34,599 nt of DNA from an uncultured Lysobacterales bacterium (lineage in GTDB: Bacteria > Pseudomonadota > Gammaproteobacteria > Xanthomonadales > SZUA-36). The stretch is from NCBI GenBank assembly GCA_947258865.1, contig CAMYKC010000001.1, positions 1-34,599 on the forward strand, given 5' to 3'. The position numbers were made by a program, and so were the translations under genes. This document shows positions 1 through 8,310 of this stretch, piece by piece (the first letter of the stretch is position 1; every line of letters starts with the position of its first letter). The notes under the pieces were generated by a model. The model did not search any database and had not been told where the DNA came from. It worked only from the letters and a program-made list of their open reading frames with translations.

Positions 1-387
1 GCACGCCTTCATCTCGTTGAGCCGCTCGGATTTGTGCTCGATGACGCGAGGGTCAAACGCGCCGGCCTGGATTATCATGACCTGGCCGAAGTTTTCCGCT
101 ATAGAAATTGGCAGTTCTTCTTAGAACAAAATCCGGGCGCCCGGCTGTGGGCATTCTCAACCCGGGGCCACATGGCACATAGCCAGGCTGTCTTTCGTGC
201 CGGAGATGCCCTGGTCTTTGGCCCCGAAACCCGGGGGCTTCCGGATGAAATCCTGGAGGAAGCAGGCCGGGATCGCGTCCTGCGAATGCCGATGCTTGAT
301 AAAAGCCGGAGCATCAACCTGGCCAACGCGGTCGCGGTCGGCCTCTACGAAGCACTGCGGCAGCTCGATTACGCCGGACTGCACTAA
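1..387 (+). CDS. trmL: tRNA (cytidine(34)-2'-O)-methyltransferase TrmL, 3' part
   Basis: This is the C-terminal part of a SPOUT-class RNA methyltransferase; the 5' end lies before the window and the frame is open from base 1. TrmL 2'-O-methylates the wobble base of certain leucine tRNAs using S-adenosylmethionine. Visible family signatures are an LDDARVKRAGLDYHD segment (E. coli has the closely similar DDKRLRRAGLDYHE), the SAM-binding FGPETRGLP loop, and the C-terminal SRSINLANAVAV knot motif followed by YEALRQLDYAG. The TAA stop at 385-387 overlaps the end of the convergent gpsA by one base, so there is no terminator between them. The first visible ATG/GTG-type codon (GTG at 34) is internal and not the real start. 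Identification is firm. Confidence 0.93.
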   Translation, partial: ARLHLVEPLGFVLDDARVKRAGLDYHDLAEVFRYRNWQFFLEQNPGARLWAFSTRGHMAHSQAVFRAGDALVFGPETRGLPDEILEEAGRDRVLRMPMLDKSRSINLANAVAVGLYEALRQLDYAGLH

Positions 388-1427
388 CTGGTTTCGTGCT
401 TTTGCTCGCGAGACAGCAGATCCCTGACGCTCTGATGCGGATTCCATCCCAGGTGAATAATCCCATAAACCTGCTCGGCAATCGGCATCTCGACATCGTA
501 TCGTTGAGCCAGTCGCCAGACCTCTTCAGCCGTTTTCACGCCCTCCACGACCTGGCCGATTTCTGTCACCGCTTCATCAACCGTTTTTCCTGCGCCCAAA
601 GCGAGACCGAGTCGACGATTTCGGGAAAGGTCACCGGTTGAGGTAAGAACAAGATCACCCATTCCGGTCAATCCAGTCAGAGTCTGCTCGCGAGCACCCA
701 GGACCCGGCCCAAACGCATCATCTCGACGAGGCCGCGTGTGACCAGCGCTGCTCGGGCATTGTCACCCAATCCCATGCCGTCACAAATACCGGTAGCCAC
801 CGCCAGGACATTTTTTACCGAGCCGCCTAATTCGGCGCCGATGAGGTCATCGCTGGTGTACGCCCGGAAATTACCGCCATGAAGCGCCCTCGCGATCCGT
901 GCGCAATAGGCCGGCTCCGTTCCTGCCACGGTCACCGCTGTGGGAAGATTCGCGGCGACTTCTTTGGCAAACGAGGGGCCGGTGACAACCGCCAGGGGAC
1001 GTTCGTCCCCGAATAGCTTTTGCGCCGGCTCATGCAGAAACTGCCCAGTACCCGGCTCCAGGCCTTTGCAGGCCCAGGCGATCCCCTGGCCAGGTTTCAA
1101 CCAGGGTCTGATCTGTTCCAGGATGCCGACAAACGCATGCGAGGGGACGACGATCAATATTTCATCAGCGGCCCGAACCGCCGTTTCCAGATCCGGTTGA
1201 ATCTCCAGCTCGTCGGGCAGCGGATAATCCGGCAGGAAGCGTTCGTTGCAACGGGCTCTCGCAATGGCCTCGATGTGCTCGCGATCCCAATCCCAAAGAA
1301 CCGCCCGGGAACCAGACCGCAATAGCTGCATGGACAATGCCGTACCCCATGATCCGGCCCCCAGGACAGCGAACAACGGGCTGCTCGAAGCGGGGGTCTC
1401 TCGTTCAGTTTCGGCGCCCACGATCAC
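384..1427 (-). CDS. gpsA: NAD(P)H-dependent glycerol-3-phosphate dehydrogenase
   Basis: GpsA reduces dihydroxyacetone phosphate to sn-glycerol-3-phosphate in the cytoplasm, the entry point to phospholipid synthesis. The 347-residue product has an N-terminal Rossmann fold with GAGSWGTAL at about residues 23-31, then VTGPSFAKEVA and the catalytic-lysine segment GGSVKNVLAVATG. A helical substrate domain follows, with NARAALVTRGLVEM and a GLTGMGDLVLT stretch. Length is normal apart from about 15 extra N-terminal residues. The start is GTG (1425-1427) with no clear Shine-Dalgarno; it lies 5 bases after the secB stop, so translation is probably coupled to secB. A second GTG lies two codons further in. 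The order yibN-secB-gpsA matches E. coli. Confidence 0.96.
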   Translation of the reverse strand: MIVGAETERETPASSSPLFAVLGAGSWGTALSMQLLRSGSRAVLWDWDREHIEAIARARCNERFLPDYPLPDELEIQPDLETAVRAADEILIVVPSHAFVGILEQIRPWLKPGQGIAWACKGLEPGTGQFLHEPAQKLFGDERPLAVVTGPSFAKEVAANLPTAVTVAGTEPAYCARIARALHGGNFRAYTSDDLIGAELGGSVKNVLAVATGICDGMGLGDNARAALVTRGLVEMMRLGRVLGAREQTLTGLTGMGDLVLTSTGDLSRNRRLGLALGAGKTVDEAVTEIGQVVEGVKTAEEVWRLAQRYDVEMPIAEQVYGIIHLGWNPHQSVRDLLSREQKHETS

Positions 1428-1432
1428 GGTAG

Positions 1433-1975
1433 TCAGTCGTCGGTGGAAAACTCCGCAGCAACGGTCTCATCACTGCCTTCTTCAGCAGCGCCGCCCTCGT
1501 TTTGCTCATTGATCATTTGCTGCATCCGTTGTGCATACAGCTGTTCGAAATTTACCGGCTGCAGTGTCAGAGGAGGGAATCCGCCGTCTGCGACGAGTCC
1601 GGAAATCAGGGTCCGCGCATATGGGAACAGCGTGCTGGGGCACATGGTGTTCATGACGGCATGGCCGGCCTGCTCATTGAATCCGGAGATCAGGAAAATA
1701 CCCGCCTGCGCCACTTCAGCCAGGTAGGCTGTCTTCTCACCCACGGTGGCTGTAATCGTCACCGTCAACACGACTTCCTGGAGATTTTCCCCAAGGTCTT
1801 CAACGCGTTGGGATAGGCTCATCTTGACATCTGCCTGTCCGGCGTCCTGGAAAATCTGAGGTGCATTCGGTAATTCGAACGAGACGTCCTTGGTGTAAAG
1901 TTTCTGAATTTGAAACTGGGCGGAGGCCATGCCTTCCTGCGACATTACCTCGTCCTGGGTCTGCTCTTCTGCCAT
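1433..1975 (-). CDS. secB: Protein-export chaperone SecB
   Basis: SecB is a cytosolic tetrameric chaperone that keeps preproteins unfolded and hands them to SecA. The 180-residue product contains the family core: FQIQKLYTKDVSFELPNAP near residue 21, SLSQRVEDLGENLQEVVLTV, the AEVAQAGIF strand, and the CPSTLFPYARTLISGLVADG segment followed by PPLTLQPVNFEQLYAQR. The N-terminus (about 18 residues) and the acidic C-terminus (about 25 residues after MINEQNE) are variable tails, making it slightly longer than the E. coli protein. ATG at 1975 is preceded by a purine-rich AAAGAGTG. It sits in the usual place before gpsA, but a grxC gene, usual between yibN and secB in E. coli, is not present. Confidence 0.96.
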   Translation of the reverse strand: MAEEQTQDEVMSQEGMASAQFQIQKLYTKDVSFELPNAPQIFQDAGQADVKMSLSQRVEDLGENLQEVVLTVTITATVGEKTAYLAEVAQAGIFLISGFNEQAGHAVMNTMCPSTLFPYARTLISGLVADGGFPPLTLQPVNFEQLYAQRMQQMINEQNEGGAAEEGSDETVAAEFSTDD

Positions 1976-2038
1976 GGTTTGTTCACTCTTTTAGGTTTAG
2001 CCGCCCGTATCCGGGAACGGCAAAGAAAAATTATCTCA

Positions 2039-2464
2039 CTATTTCGTTGTCACCGGAAACTGGTCATTCCGCCACTGAGTCATACCGCCCTTGAGCACAG
2101 CCACGTCGGCCGCACCCAGTTTGCGCAGGCTATTGGCCGCCGCAGTTGCAGACTGGCCGGATTTGCAGACTACCAGCAGTTTCTTATCCTTCAGTTTAGT
2201 GATTTCCTTATCGGGATCAGCCAGTCGCGATGCCTGAAAGTTACGCGCATTCACGATATGGCCCTTGTTGAAATCAGCGGCTGATGAGATGTCGATAACG
2301 ACCGCGTCCTCATCATTGATCCACGGGACAGCTTGCGCCGGAGACAATTCCTTGAGGCCCTGAACCTTGCGCATCAACTCGGTCCAGATCAAGAGACCGA
2401 GCACAACGACAAAACCACCCACCAACAGCAGATGATTCTGTGCAAACTCAAATACCTGATCCAT
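2039..2464 (-). CDS. yibN: Membrane-anchored rhodanese-like sulfurtransferase (YibN type)
   Basis: A 141-residue protein with one N-terminal membrane helix (about residues 9-28, LLLVGGFVVVLGLLIW) and a cytoplasmic single rhodanese domain. The active-site loop reads VVCKSGQSATAAA, with the catalytic cysteine at about residue 109, and a typical AVVIDISSAADFNKGHI segment opens the domain. Rhodaneses carry persulfide sulfur on this cysteine; the in vivo partner of YibN proteins is not settled. The gene is first in the yibN-secB-gpsA minus-strand unit, with 63 bases to secB, and is divergent from gpmI across a 165-base intergenic region. This is the same arrangement as in E. coli, which supports the symbol. 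Confidence 0.88.
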   Translation of the reverse strand: MDQVFEFAQNHLLLVGGFVVVLGLLIWTELMRKVQGLKELSPAQAVPWINDEDAVVIDISSAADFNKGHIVNARNFQASRLADPDKEITKLKDKKLLVVCKSGQSATAAANSLRKLGAADVAVLKGGMTQWRNDQFPVTTK

Positions 2465-2629
2465 TTTGTAATCTCATTTATGGGATAATAATGGTAACCC
2501 ACAGTTGCCGGCTGGATCAGCAGATGAATGCGCGCGACCCGTCCGCCTGTGGGCCAATCACATCTGGAGTCTCTGAAAGCAAAATGCAAGTAATCACCGT
2601 GATCGAATTAAGCGCCCGGCGGAGAGGAA
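2465..2629. promoter_or_regulatory. Divergent intergenic region between yibN and gpmI
   Basis: This 165-base gap must hold the promoters for the minus-strand yibN-secB-gpsA unit and the plus-strand gpmI-envC-ctpA unit. I could not place a convincing -35/-10 pair. Two symmetrical elements are visible: CCCACAG at 2498-2504 pairs with CTGTGGG at 2547-2553, and an 11-base palindrome ATCAC-C-GTGAT lies at 2593-2603, about 26 bases before the gpmI start. The gpmI ribosome binding site GGAGAGG is at 2621-2627. No small ORF with a believable product was seen. Confidence 0.5.
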
Positions 2630-4177
2630 ATGAGTACCACCACTGAACGTAAAACCCTACTTCTGATGATCCTCGATGGCTGGGGTTATAGAGAGGAAAC
2701 TGAGAATAACGCCATCGCAATTGGGGATACACCCTGCTGGGACAGCATGTGGGAAAACGATCTGCACACGCTGATCGAAACTTCAGGTAAAGCGGTCGGC
2801 CTTCCAGACGGGCAGATGGGAAATTCCGAAGTCGGACACATGAATATGGGAGCCGGGCGGATTGTCTACCAGGACTTCACCCGCATTGCACAATCGATCT
2901 GCGATCGAAGTTTTCATCAGAATCCACAGCTCTGCCGTGCCATTGACGCCGCCAGCAACAGCGGCGGAACCGTGCACATCATGGGCCTGTTGTCCCCTGG
3001 TGGCGTTCACAGCCATGATGATCAGTTCATCGAAACCGTAAGGCTGGCCTCGGAGCGCGAAGCCAGGTCGATTGCCGTCCACGCCTTTCTTGATGGTCGG
3101 GATACACCGCCTCGAAGTGCTGAGTCCTCGATCAAAAGGATGCAGGCATTGGTGGACAGCATCCCGGGAGGATCCATCAATACGGTCTCCGGACGCTATT
3201 ACGCCATGGATCGCGACAAGCGATGGAACCGCGTTGAAAAAGCCTACCGGGCCATATCGCGGGCAGACTCCGGCCACCATTCGGAGTCTGCCATTCAGGC
3301 GCTGCACGAAGCGTACGACCGCGGCGAGAACGACGAATTTGTCCTGCCCACGGTAATCGGGCAGGCAGCGGGCGTCCGCAAAGGGGATACCGTCATTTTC
3401 ATTAATTTCAGAGCGGATCGCGCGCGCGAACTCACCATGGCATTCGTCAGCGATCCCTTCGAAGGCTTTGCCCGGGAAAAGATAGAACTCGCCGATTTTG
3501 TCTGCATGACGGAATACATGGCCGGTTTGCCCGTGTCTGTCGCATTTCCGCCGGACACGCTTCCGCGTCTCTTTGGCCAGGAGCTGGCCATGAAGGGGTT
3601 GCGTCAATTGCGCATCGCCGAAACGGAAAAATACGCACATGTCACCTTTTTCTTTAATGGCGGTGAGGAAACGCCGTTCCCGCTCGAAGAGCGCATACTG
3701 ATCCCATCACCTGATGTTGCCACCTATGACCTGAAGCCCGAAATGAGCGCACCCGAATTGACGGAGAAACTGGTGGAGGCCATACGGTCGCGTGCTTACG
3801 ATGTCATCATTTGCAATGTCGCCAATCCTGACATGGTCGGGCACACCGGAAGCCTTGAAGCCGCGTTGAAAGCCGTGGCCGCGGTAGATCGCTGCCTCGC
3901 CGAAGTCAAGGCCGCCATCGACGAGGTTGGGGGCGAATTACTCATCACCGCGGACCATGGCAATATCGAACAGATGAAAGACTTCAAGACCGGGCAAAGT
4001 CATACCGCCCACACAACCAATAAGGTGCCTTTGGTCTTTCATGGCCGCGCGGCAAAAATGGCCGAGGGCGGGTCGCTCAGGGACATCGCACCAACCATGC
4101 TGGCTCTGCTCGGATTGCCGAAGCCTGAAGAAATGACGGGCCGTTCATTGCTGGAGTTCGAAGGTGGTGATGTCTGA
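2630..4177 (+). CDS. gpmI: 2,3-bisphosphoglycerate-independent phosphoglycerate mutase
   Basis: GpmI interconverts 3- and 2-phosphoglycerate in glycolysis and gluconeogenesis through a phosphoserine intermediate, using two manganese ions. The 515-residue length is standard for the family. Visible motifs are LMILDGWGYRE (first metal aspartate), GQMGNSEVGHMNMGAGR with the phosphorylated serine at about residue 64, the substrate-binding HAFLDGRDTPP, INFRADRARE, and the C-terminal metal-binding ADHGNIEQM and SHTAHTTNKVPLVF. ATG at 2630 follows GGAGAGG with good spacing. It overlaps the start of envC by a few bases, beginning a compact gpmI-envC-ctpA-DJ-1 operon. Identification is certain. Confidence 0.98.
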   Translation: MSTTTERKTLLLMILDGWGYREETENNAIAIGDTPCWDSMWENDLHTLIETSGKAVGLPDGQMGNSEVGHMNMGAGRIVYQDFTRIAQSICDRSFHQNPQLCRAIDAASNSGGTVHIMGLLSPGGVHSHDDQFIETVRLASEREARSIAVHAFLDGRDTPPRSAESSIKRMQALVDSIPGGSINTVSGRYYAMDRDKRWNRVEKAYRAISRADSGHHSESAIQALHEAYDRGENDEFVLPTVIGQAAGVRKGDTVIFINFRADRARELTMAFVSDPFEGFAREKIELADFVCMTEYMAGLPVSVAFPPDTLPRLFGQELAMKGLRQLRIAETEKYAHVTFFFNGGEETPFPLEERILIPSPDVATYDLKPEMSAPELTEKLVEAIRSRAYDVIICNVANPDMVGHTGSLEAALKAVAAVDRCLAEVKAAIDEVGGELLITADHGNIEQMKDFKTGQSHTAHTTNKVPLVFHGRAAKMAEGGSLRDIAPTMLALLGLPKPEEMTGRSLLEFEGGDV

Positions 4178-5330
4178 CAGACCGGGTTTCCCAGTTCTTG
4201 CAGCCATATGGCTCCTGGCAGTTACCTCACCCTGCCTGGCCCAGGAACGCCAGAACAGTGATCGGGAACGAGCCGAGTCGAAACTTGTCCAGGTTCTCGA
4301 AGAAATCGACAATCTCAGGGAGCGACTGGAAGCTTCCCGAACCGAACAACATAAAGAACAGGGCCGGCTGAAAAAACTGGACCTCGAAATTCAGGAGGCC
4401 AATCTTGAATATCGCTCCCTGGACCGACAACGCCTTGGTCATCTCGAAGAACTGAAAACACTGGAAAAGCAGCGCGAAGATTATCTCGGCAGCCTGGACG
4501 AGCGCATGGACCGCCTCGCCGACCAGCTCAGATCTTCTTACCGCAACGGGAGACAGTCCAGAATGAAGCTGGTCCTGAACCAGGACAACCCGGTTAAACT
4601 TGGCAGAATGCTCGCATACTATGACTTCCTGAATCGAGCCCAGGTGAACAAGATATCCGGATTGAAAGAGGCATTGGCGACACTTGAGGGAATGCAACAA
4701 TCGATCAACACGGAACTGTCACGGATCGCTGAGGTTCAAAAGGAACAACAAGACGTCCTGGATCAACTGGGCGGGCAGCGGGAAGACCGAAAAGCCCTCC
4801 TCGTCGAATTATCCAGGCAGATCGATAGCGAAGAGTCACGGCTGCAGGAACTGCAACGAAATCGCAAGGATCTTGAAGCTTTGATCGAGCGCCTGGCAAA
4901 TGTCCTGGCCGATATTCCACCCGACCTGGGAAGCCATGTGGGTGTAGCAAAGCAAAAAGGCCAGCTGCCCATGCCGGTCAGCGGGCCCGTCAGGCACGCT
5001 TTCGGTCAACAGCGTGCAGGCGGATTGAAATGGCAAGGCTGGCTGATCGAAGCCATTGCAGGAACCGAAGTCGACGCCATAGCATACGGCAGGGTAGCGT
5101 TCGCCGATTGGCTACGTGGTTACGGATTGTTGATAATCATCGATCATGGCGAAGGATTTATGAGCCTGTACGGCCACAACGAAAGCCTGCTACGTGAAGC
5201 GGGCACCTGGGTGGAACCGGGCGATGCAATCAGCGTCGTTGGAAGCAACCCGGGGAATGACCAGGGATTGTATTTTGAAATCAGGAGAATGGGCAAAGCC
5301 CTTGACCCGGCAGCCTGGCTGACAAGATAG
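4170..5330 (+). CDS. envC: Murein hydrolase activator EnvC (degenerate LytM domain)
   Basis: A periplasmic protein with a signal peptide (hydrophobic run ending SPCLAQ at about residue 24), a long charged coiled coil (about residues 30-245) and a C-terminal LytM/M23 domain. EnvC-type proteins activate the septal amidases AmiA/AmiB during cell separation rather than cutting murein themselves. The LytM domain has lost its zinc ligands: the usual HxGxD position reads LKWQGW and the usual H-F-E reads LYFEIR, as expected for an activator. I chose ATG at 4170, which overlaps the gpmI stop by 8 bases; in-frame GTG codons at 4164 and 4167 are alternatives. The gpmI-envC linkage matches E. coli and Pseudomonas. 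The product is about 386 residues. Confidence 0.92.
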   Translation: MSDRPGFPVLAAIWLLAVTSPCLAQERQNSDRERAESKLVQVLEEIDNLRERLEASRTEQHKEQGRLKKLDLEIQEANLEYRSLDRQRLGHLEELKTLEKQREDYLGSLDERMDRLADQLRSSYRNGRQSRMKLVLNQDNPVKLGRMLAYYDFLNRAQVNKISGLKEALATLEGMQQSINTELSRIAEVQKEQQDVLDQLGGQREDRKALLVELSRQIDSEESRLQELQRNRKDLEALIERLANVLADIPPDLGSHVGVAKQKGQLPMPVSGPVRHAFGQQRAGGLKWQGWLIEAIAGTEVDAIAYGRVAFADWLRGYGLLIIIDHGEGFMSLYGHNESLLREAGTWVEPGDAISVVGSNPGNDQGLYFEIRRMGKALDPAAWLTR

Positions 5331-5334
5331 CCTT

Positions 5335-6723
5335 ATGACTTCTCAGCCGGATACTGCAAACAGGAAAAATGCGTTGATACTCATGATGGACAAGCAAATC
5401 TTAGTTAAAGCTTCATTCGCGGTGCTTTTGGGTCTTTCAGCCGCTATTCCACATGCGCTGGCCCAGGTTTCGGCCCAGGCAAAGCAGGCTGAAACAGCGC
5501 CGCGGGAGGTCGCGCAGCTGACGCTCGATGACTTGCGGACTTTCACGGACGTCTTTAACCAGTTGCGGAGAAACTATGTCGAAGAAGTAGATGACCGTGA
5601 ATTGCTCGATGCAGCTATTCGGGGAATGCTCATGGACCTGGACCCGCATTCGGAGTATCTGCCCAGGCAGGACTACAAAGATCTCGAAGACAATTCCAGA
5701 GGGCGCTACAGCGGCATCGGGATCAACGTGCAGGAAGAAGACCAGAGAATCGTGGTCAAGGCGGTCATCAACGACAGCCCGGCCGACCGCTCGGGTGTCA
5801 ATCCCGGCGATATCATTACCGCCATTGACGGCAAACCCGTCCGCGGCCGATACTTGCCCGACGCGATCGACGAGCTGATGGGCAAACCCAAAACTGAAGT
5901 GACCCTGACCGTCATGCCGCCGGGCGGTGAAGAACGTGAAGTAAGGGTTGAGCGCAAATACCTTCAGATTCCAACACTCAATTTCGAAATGCTGGACAAG
6001 TCTTACGGCTACTTCAAAATTGGCTTCTTTCACCGTGAGAGCGCTATCCACCTCGAGCAGGCACTGGAATCAATCAAGGATGACGAAATCATCCTGAACG
6101 GACTGGTACTGGATTTGAGAGACAATCCTGGCGGCGTATTACAACCGGCCGTGACCATGGCCGATGGTTTCCTCGACGAGGGTCTGATCGTCGCCATACG
6201 CGGCCGTAACTCAGCCATGCAGATGGAATTCAATGCTCGCCCGGGGCAGTGGCTGCCCGATATCCCGCTTTTCATCCTTGTCGATCGCGGGACCGCATCA
6301 GCCTCGGAGGTGCTGGCCGGCGCATTACAGGATCAGGGCCGCGCTCTGATTATCGGAGAACGGACGTTCGGTAAAGGATCGGTGCAGTCCGTGCTGCCCC
6401 TCAGGAACGGCGGTGGGGTCAAGCTGACCACCGCACGGTACTACACGCCCTCCGGCCGTTCGATCCAGGCCGAGGGCATTGAGCCGGACGTCGTTTACAG
6501 GGCAGCGGACGCTGCGGATGCTCCCGACCGTCGAATCCGTGAGGCCGACCTCGCCAGGCACCTTGACAGGGATTCGCAACTGGACACCGACGGCCCCCTC
6601 GAGACAGCTGATGCGCGGGTGGATTTCCCATTGGAAGAAGTGCTTGGCGTGCTCACCGACGCTGGAAAATTGAACGGCAGTAACGGGGCTGAGTCACAGC
6701 TCGACGCGGATGGCGGCCGATGA
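5335..6723 (+). CDS. ctpA: S41-family carboxyl-terminal processing peptidase (CtpA type)
   Basis: A periplasmic serine protease of the C-terminal processing family. In Pseudomonas the homologue degrades cell-wall hydrolases. It has an export signal, a PDZ domain with YSGIGINVQEED and DSPADRSGVNPGDIITAIDGKPV, and the S41 catalytic core: LRDNPGGVL, the serine in DRGTASASEVLAGAL, and the general-base lysine four residues later in the ERTFGKGSVQ block. The start is uncertain. ATG at 5335 lies 4 bases after the envC stop without a Shine-Dalgarno and adds about 17 polar residues before the signal peptide. TTG at 5374 (AGGA at 5362-5365) or ATG at 5383/5386 would place the signal peptide at the N-terminus and fits better. 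It overlaps the next gene by 4 bases. Confidence 0.93.
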   Translation: MTSQPDTANRKNALILMMDKQILVKASFAVLLGLSAAIPHALAQVSAQAKQAETAPREVAQLTLDDLRTFTDVFNQLRRNYVEEVDDRELLDAAIRGMLMDLDPHSEYLPRQDYKDLEDNSRGRYSGIGINVQEEDQRIVVKAVINDSPADRSGVNPGDIITAIDGKPVRGRYLPDAIDELMGKPKTEVTLTVMPPGGEEREVRVERKYLQIPTLNFEMLDKSYGYFKIGFFHRESAIHLEQALESIKDDEIILNGLVLDLRDNPGGVLQPAVTMADGFLDEGLIVAIRGRNSAMQMEFNARPGQWLPDIPLFILVDRGTASASEVLAGALQDQGRALIIGERTFGKGSVQSVLPLRNGGGVKLTTARYYTPSGRSIQAEGIEPDVVYRAADAADAPDRRIREADLARHLDRDSQLDTDGPLETADARVDFPLEEVLGVLTDAGKLNGSNGAESQLDADGGR

Positions 6724-7271
6724 GCCGGGTCCTGGTTCCATTGGCCCATGGTTGCGAAGAACTCGAGGCTGTCACGATCATCGACTTGCTGCGCCGGGCG
6801 AATATCGAGGTCATCGTGGCCGGCCTGGAAGACGGCCCCGTGACAGCAAGCCGCGGGGTAAAAATCATTCCGGACCTGTCACTCGACGAGGCACTGAATC
6901 TTGACTATGACATGATCGCGCTCCCGGGTGGCCTGCCTGGTGCCGACAACCTGGCCGCGGACAAGCGACTCAGCCGGCTGTTGCGGGACATGAACGAATC
7001 GGGGCGTCTGGTAGCGGCCGTCTGCGCCGCACCCAAGGTGCTTGCACGCAACGGCATTCTCGACGGTAAAAGAGCTACCGCTTTCCCGGGCGTCCTGCAA
7101 GAGGAAGCGCACCCGGACATTACCGGGGACGCGGTCACGCGCGACGGCCGGGTGATCACTTCCCGGGCTGCCGGGACAGCCATGGATTTTGCACTGGAGC
7201 TGATTGATGCCCTGGCGGGTGCAGAAGCCCGTCTGGCCGTTGAAAAGGCTCTGGTCCGGTCTCAGGACTGA
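6720..7271 (+). CDS. DJ-1/PfpI superfamily protein (YajL-like)
   Basis: A 183-residue cytoplasmic protein of the DJ-1/ThiJ/PfpI class I glutaminase-like fold. The nucleophile-elbow cysteine sits in VAAVCAAPKVLA at about residue 102. The conserved glutamate is in HGCEELEAVT (about residue 15), and the ALPGGLPGADNL loop and the TSRAAGTAMDFALELI C-terminal signature are typical of the DJ-1/YajL branch. Members are linked to protection from oxidative and carbonyl damage; the exact activity (chaperone, deglycase or other) is disputed. It starts within the end of ctpA (ATGA overlap at 6720-6723), making it the last gene of the gpmI operon, and its 3' end overlaps the convergent DUF1820 gene by 10 bases. 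Confidence 0.9.
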   Translation: MSRVLVPLAHGCEELEAVTIIDLLRRANIEVIVAGLEDGPVTASRGVKIIPDLSLDEALNLDYDMIALPGGLPGADNLAADKRLSRLLRDMNESGRLVAAVCAAPKVLARNGILDGKRATAFPGVLQEEAHPDITGDAVTRDGRVITSRAAGTAMDFALELIDALAGAEARLAVEKALVRSQD

Positions 7272-7600
7272 GAGCGATTAGGGGGCGAAACGGGGAACGG
7301 CGTGACTTTCTCGCCTGATTCCCGGTCCCGGATCAGGCACTGGCCGCGTTTATCCACTTCCTCCACGCGCAGCACGCTCTGGATCGGCAAATGAAGTACG
7401 CGGGCGTTATCAAACTCCTGCCGCATTTTCTCTTCGGTCGGGTCCACGACAATTCCGTCTGCCGTATCGAATACCAGGTCGGAAACTTCGATGAAACCCC
7501 AGAGACCGCTGGTTGTCACGCCCTCGCTGAACAGCTCGTAAACCTTGCCGTTGTTGAGGAAGACAATTTTATAAAGACAATTTTCTTTCATGTAGCTCAC
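7262..7600 (-). CDS. DUF1820 family protein
   Basis: A 112-residue soluble protein matching the DUF1820 family of proteobacteria by its pattern: LYKIVFLNNGKVYELF at the N-terminus, LWGFIEVSDLVFD, VVDPTEEKMRQEF and LPIQSVLRVEEVDKRG. No signal peptide or membrane helix is seen, and the family has no assigned function. I use GTG at 7600, preceded by GGGGGA at 7605-7610; ATG at 7591 is an alternative that loses three residues. It is the last gene of the minus-strand putA-gspA-gspB-rhomboid unit, 18 bases after the rhomboid stop. Its 3' end overlaps the plus-strand DJ-1 gene, leaving no space for a terminator. Confidence 0.85.
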   Translation of the reverse strand: MSYMKENCLYKIVFLNNGKVYELFSEGVTTSGLWGFIEVSDLVFDTADGIVVDPTEEKMRQEFDNARVLHLPIQSVLRVEEVDKRGQCLIRDRESGEKVTPFPVSPPNRSQS

Positions 7601-7618
7601 GCGATCCCCCGATTGAAA

Positions 7619-8305
7619 TTATAACCTTATTTGCGCCAGCGCCTTCGCCAACAGGGCAAAGCTGAGTCCCAGCGCAAAACCGGCCAGGTGCGTCCACCAG
7701 GCCACAGCGGCATTTATGGGGCCGAATGCCGTGTAAAGCAACTGCAATGTAAACCACGAGCCAATGACCAACAGGGCAGGCACGCGCGCGAACTGCAGGT
7801 AAAGGCCCAACGGCAGGAACAGGCCGATACGGCGCCGCGGAAAAAGGCCGAGATAGGCGCCAACCACTGCCGAAATCGCTCCGCTCGCGCCGATAATGGG
7901 TGTTTTCAACTCCGGCAGCCGCAGTGCCACGATCACATTTGCCAGCGCCCCACCCAGCAAAAAAATCGCCGACAATCCAGTGGATCCCAGCCGTTGCTCG
8001 ACTTTGATCCCGAATACCCAGAGGTAGGCAAGGTTGCCAAGCAAATGAAGCCAGCTTGCATGAACGAATAGCGCGGTCACGACGCTGGCGGCCGAGATAT
8101 CCCACCACGAGGACATTTCAGCATCGAGCAAGCCGGCGATGGCAGACGGCTGCATGCCGCCAACATCAATCATCGCCTGCTGCATGACCGGACTGAGGCT
8201 CGAATAAATGAAGAGTGCAAACAGGCAGACCAGGCTGATGGCGATGGTCACGAAAGGCGGGTGCGGCGGACTTTCCGACCAGTTCGTGACTATCCCGTTG
8301 TTCAA
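7619..8305 (-). CDS. Rhomboid family intramembrane serine protease
   Basis: A 228-residue inner-membrane protein with about six hydrophobic helices. The catalytic serine is in GASG at residues 139-142 (Ser141) and the partner histidine is in WWTHLAGFALG (His206). An HASWLHLLGNLAYLWVFG segment (residues 82-99) supplies the asparagine and histidines of the second helix. Rhomboids cleave transmembrane substrates within the bilayer; no substrate is implied by the neighbours. The gene lies 5 bases after gspB and before DUF1820 on the minus strand and is probably co-transcribed. The start ATG at 8305 gives a short cytoplasmic N-terminus before the first helix (about residues 18-36). Confidence 0.92.
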   Translation of the reverse strand: MNNGIVTNWSESPPHPPFVTIAISLVCLFALFIYSSLSPVMQQAMIDVGGMQPSAIAGLLDAEMSSWWDISAASVVTALFVHASWLHLLGNLAYLWVFGIKVEQRLGSTGLSAIFLLGGALANVIVALRLPELKTPIIGASGAISAVVGAYLGLFPRRRIGLFLPLGLYLQFARVPALLVIGSWFTLQLLYTAFGPINAAVAWWTHLAGFALGLSFALLAKALAQIRL

Positions 8306-8310
8306 GAGGA

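Noticed and set aside
2783-3640. 285-residue minus-strand ORF inside gpmI
   Set aside because: It is antisense to a certain gene and has no family signature.
4935-5330. EnvC as an active LytM endopeptidase
   Set aside because: The zinc-binding His/Asp and the final His positions are replaced (LKWQGW and LYFEIR), so it is better read as an amidase activator.
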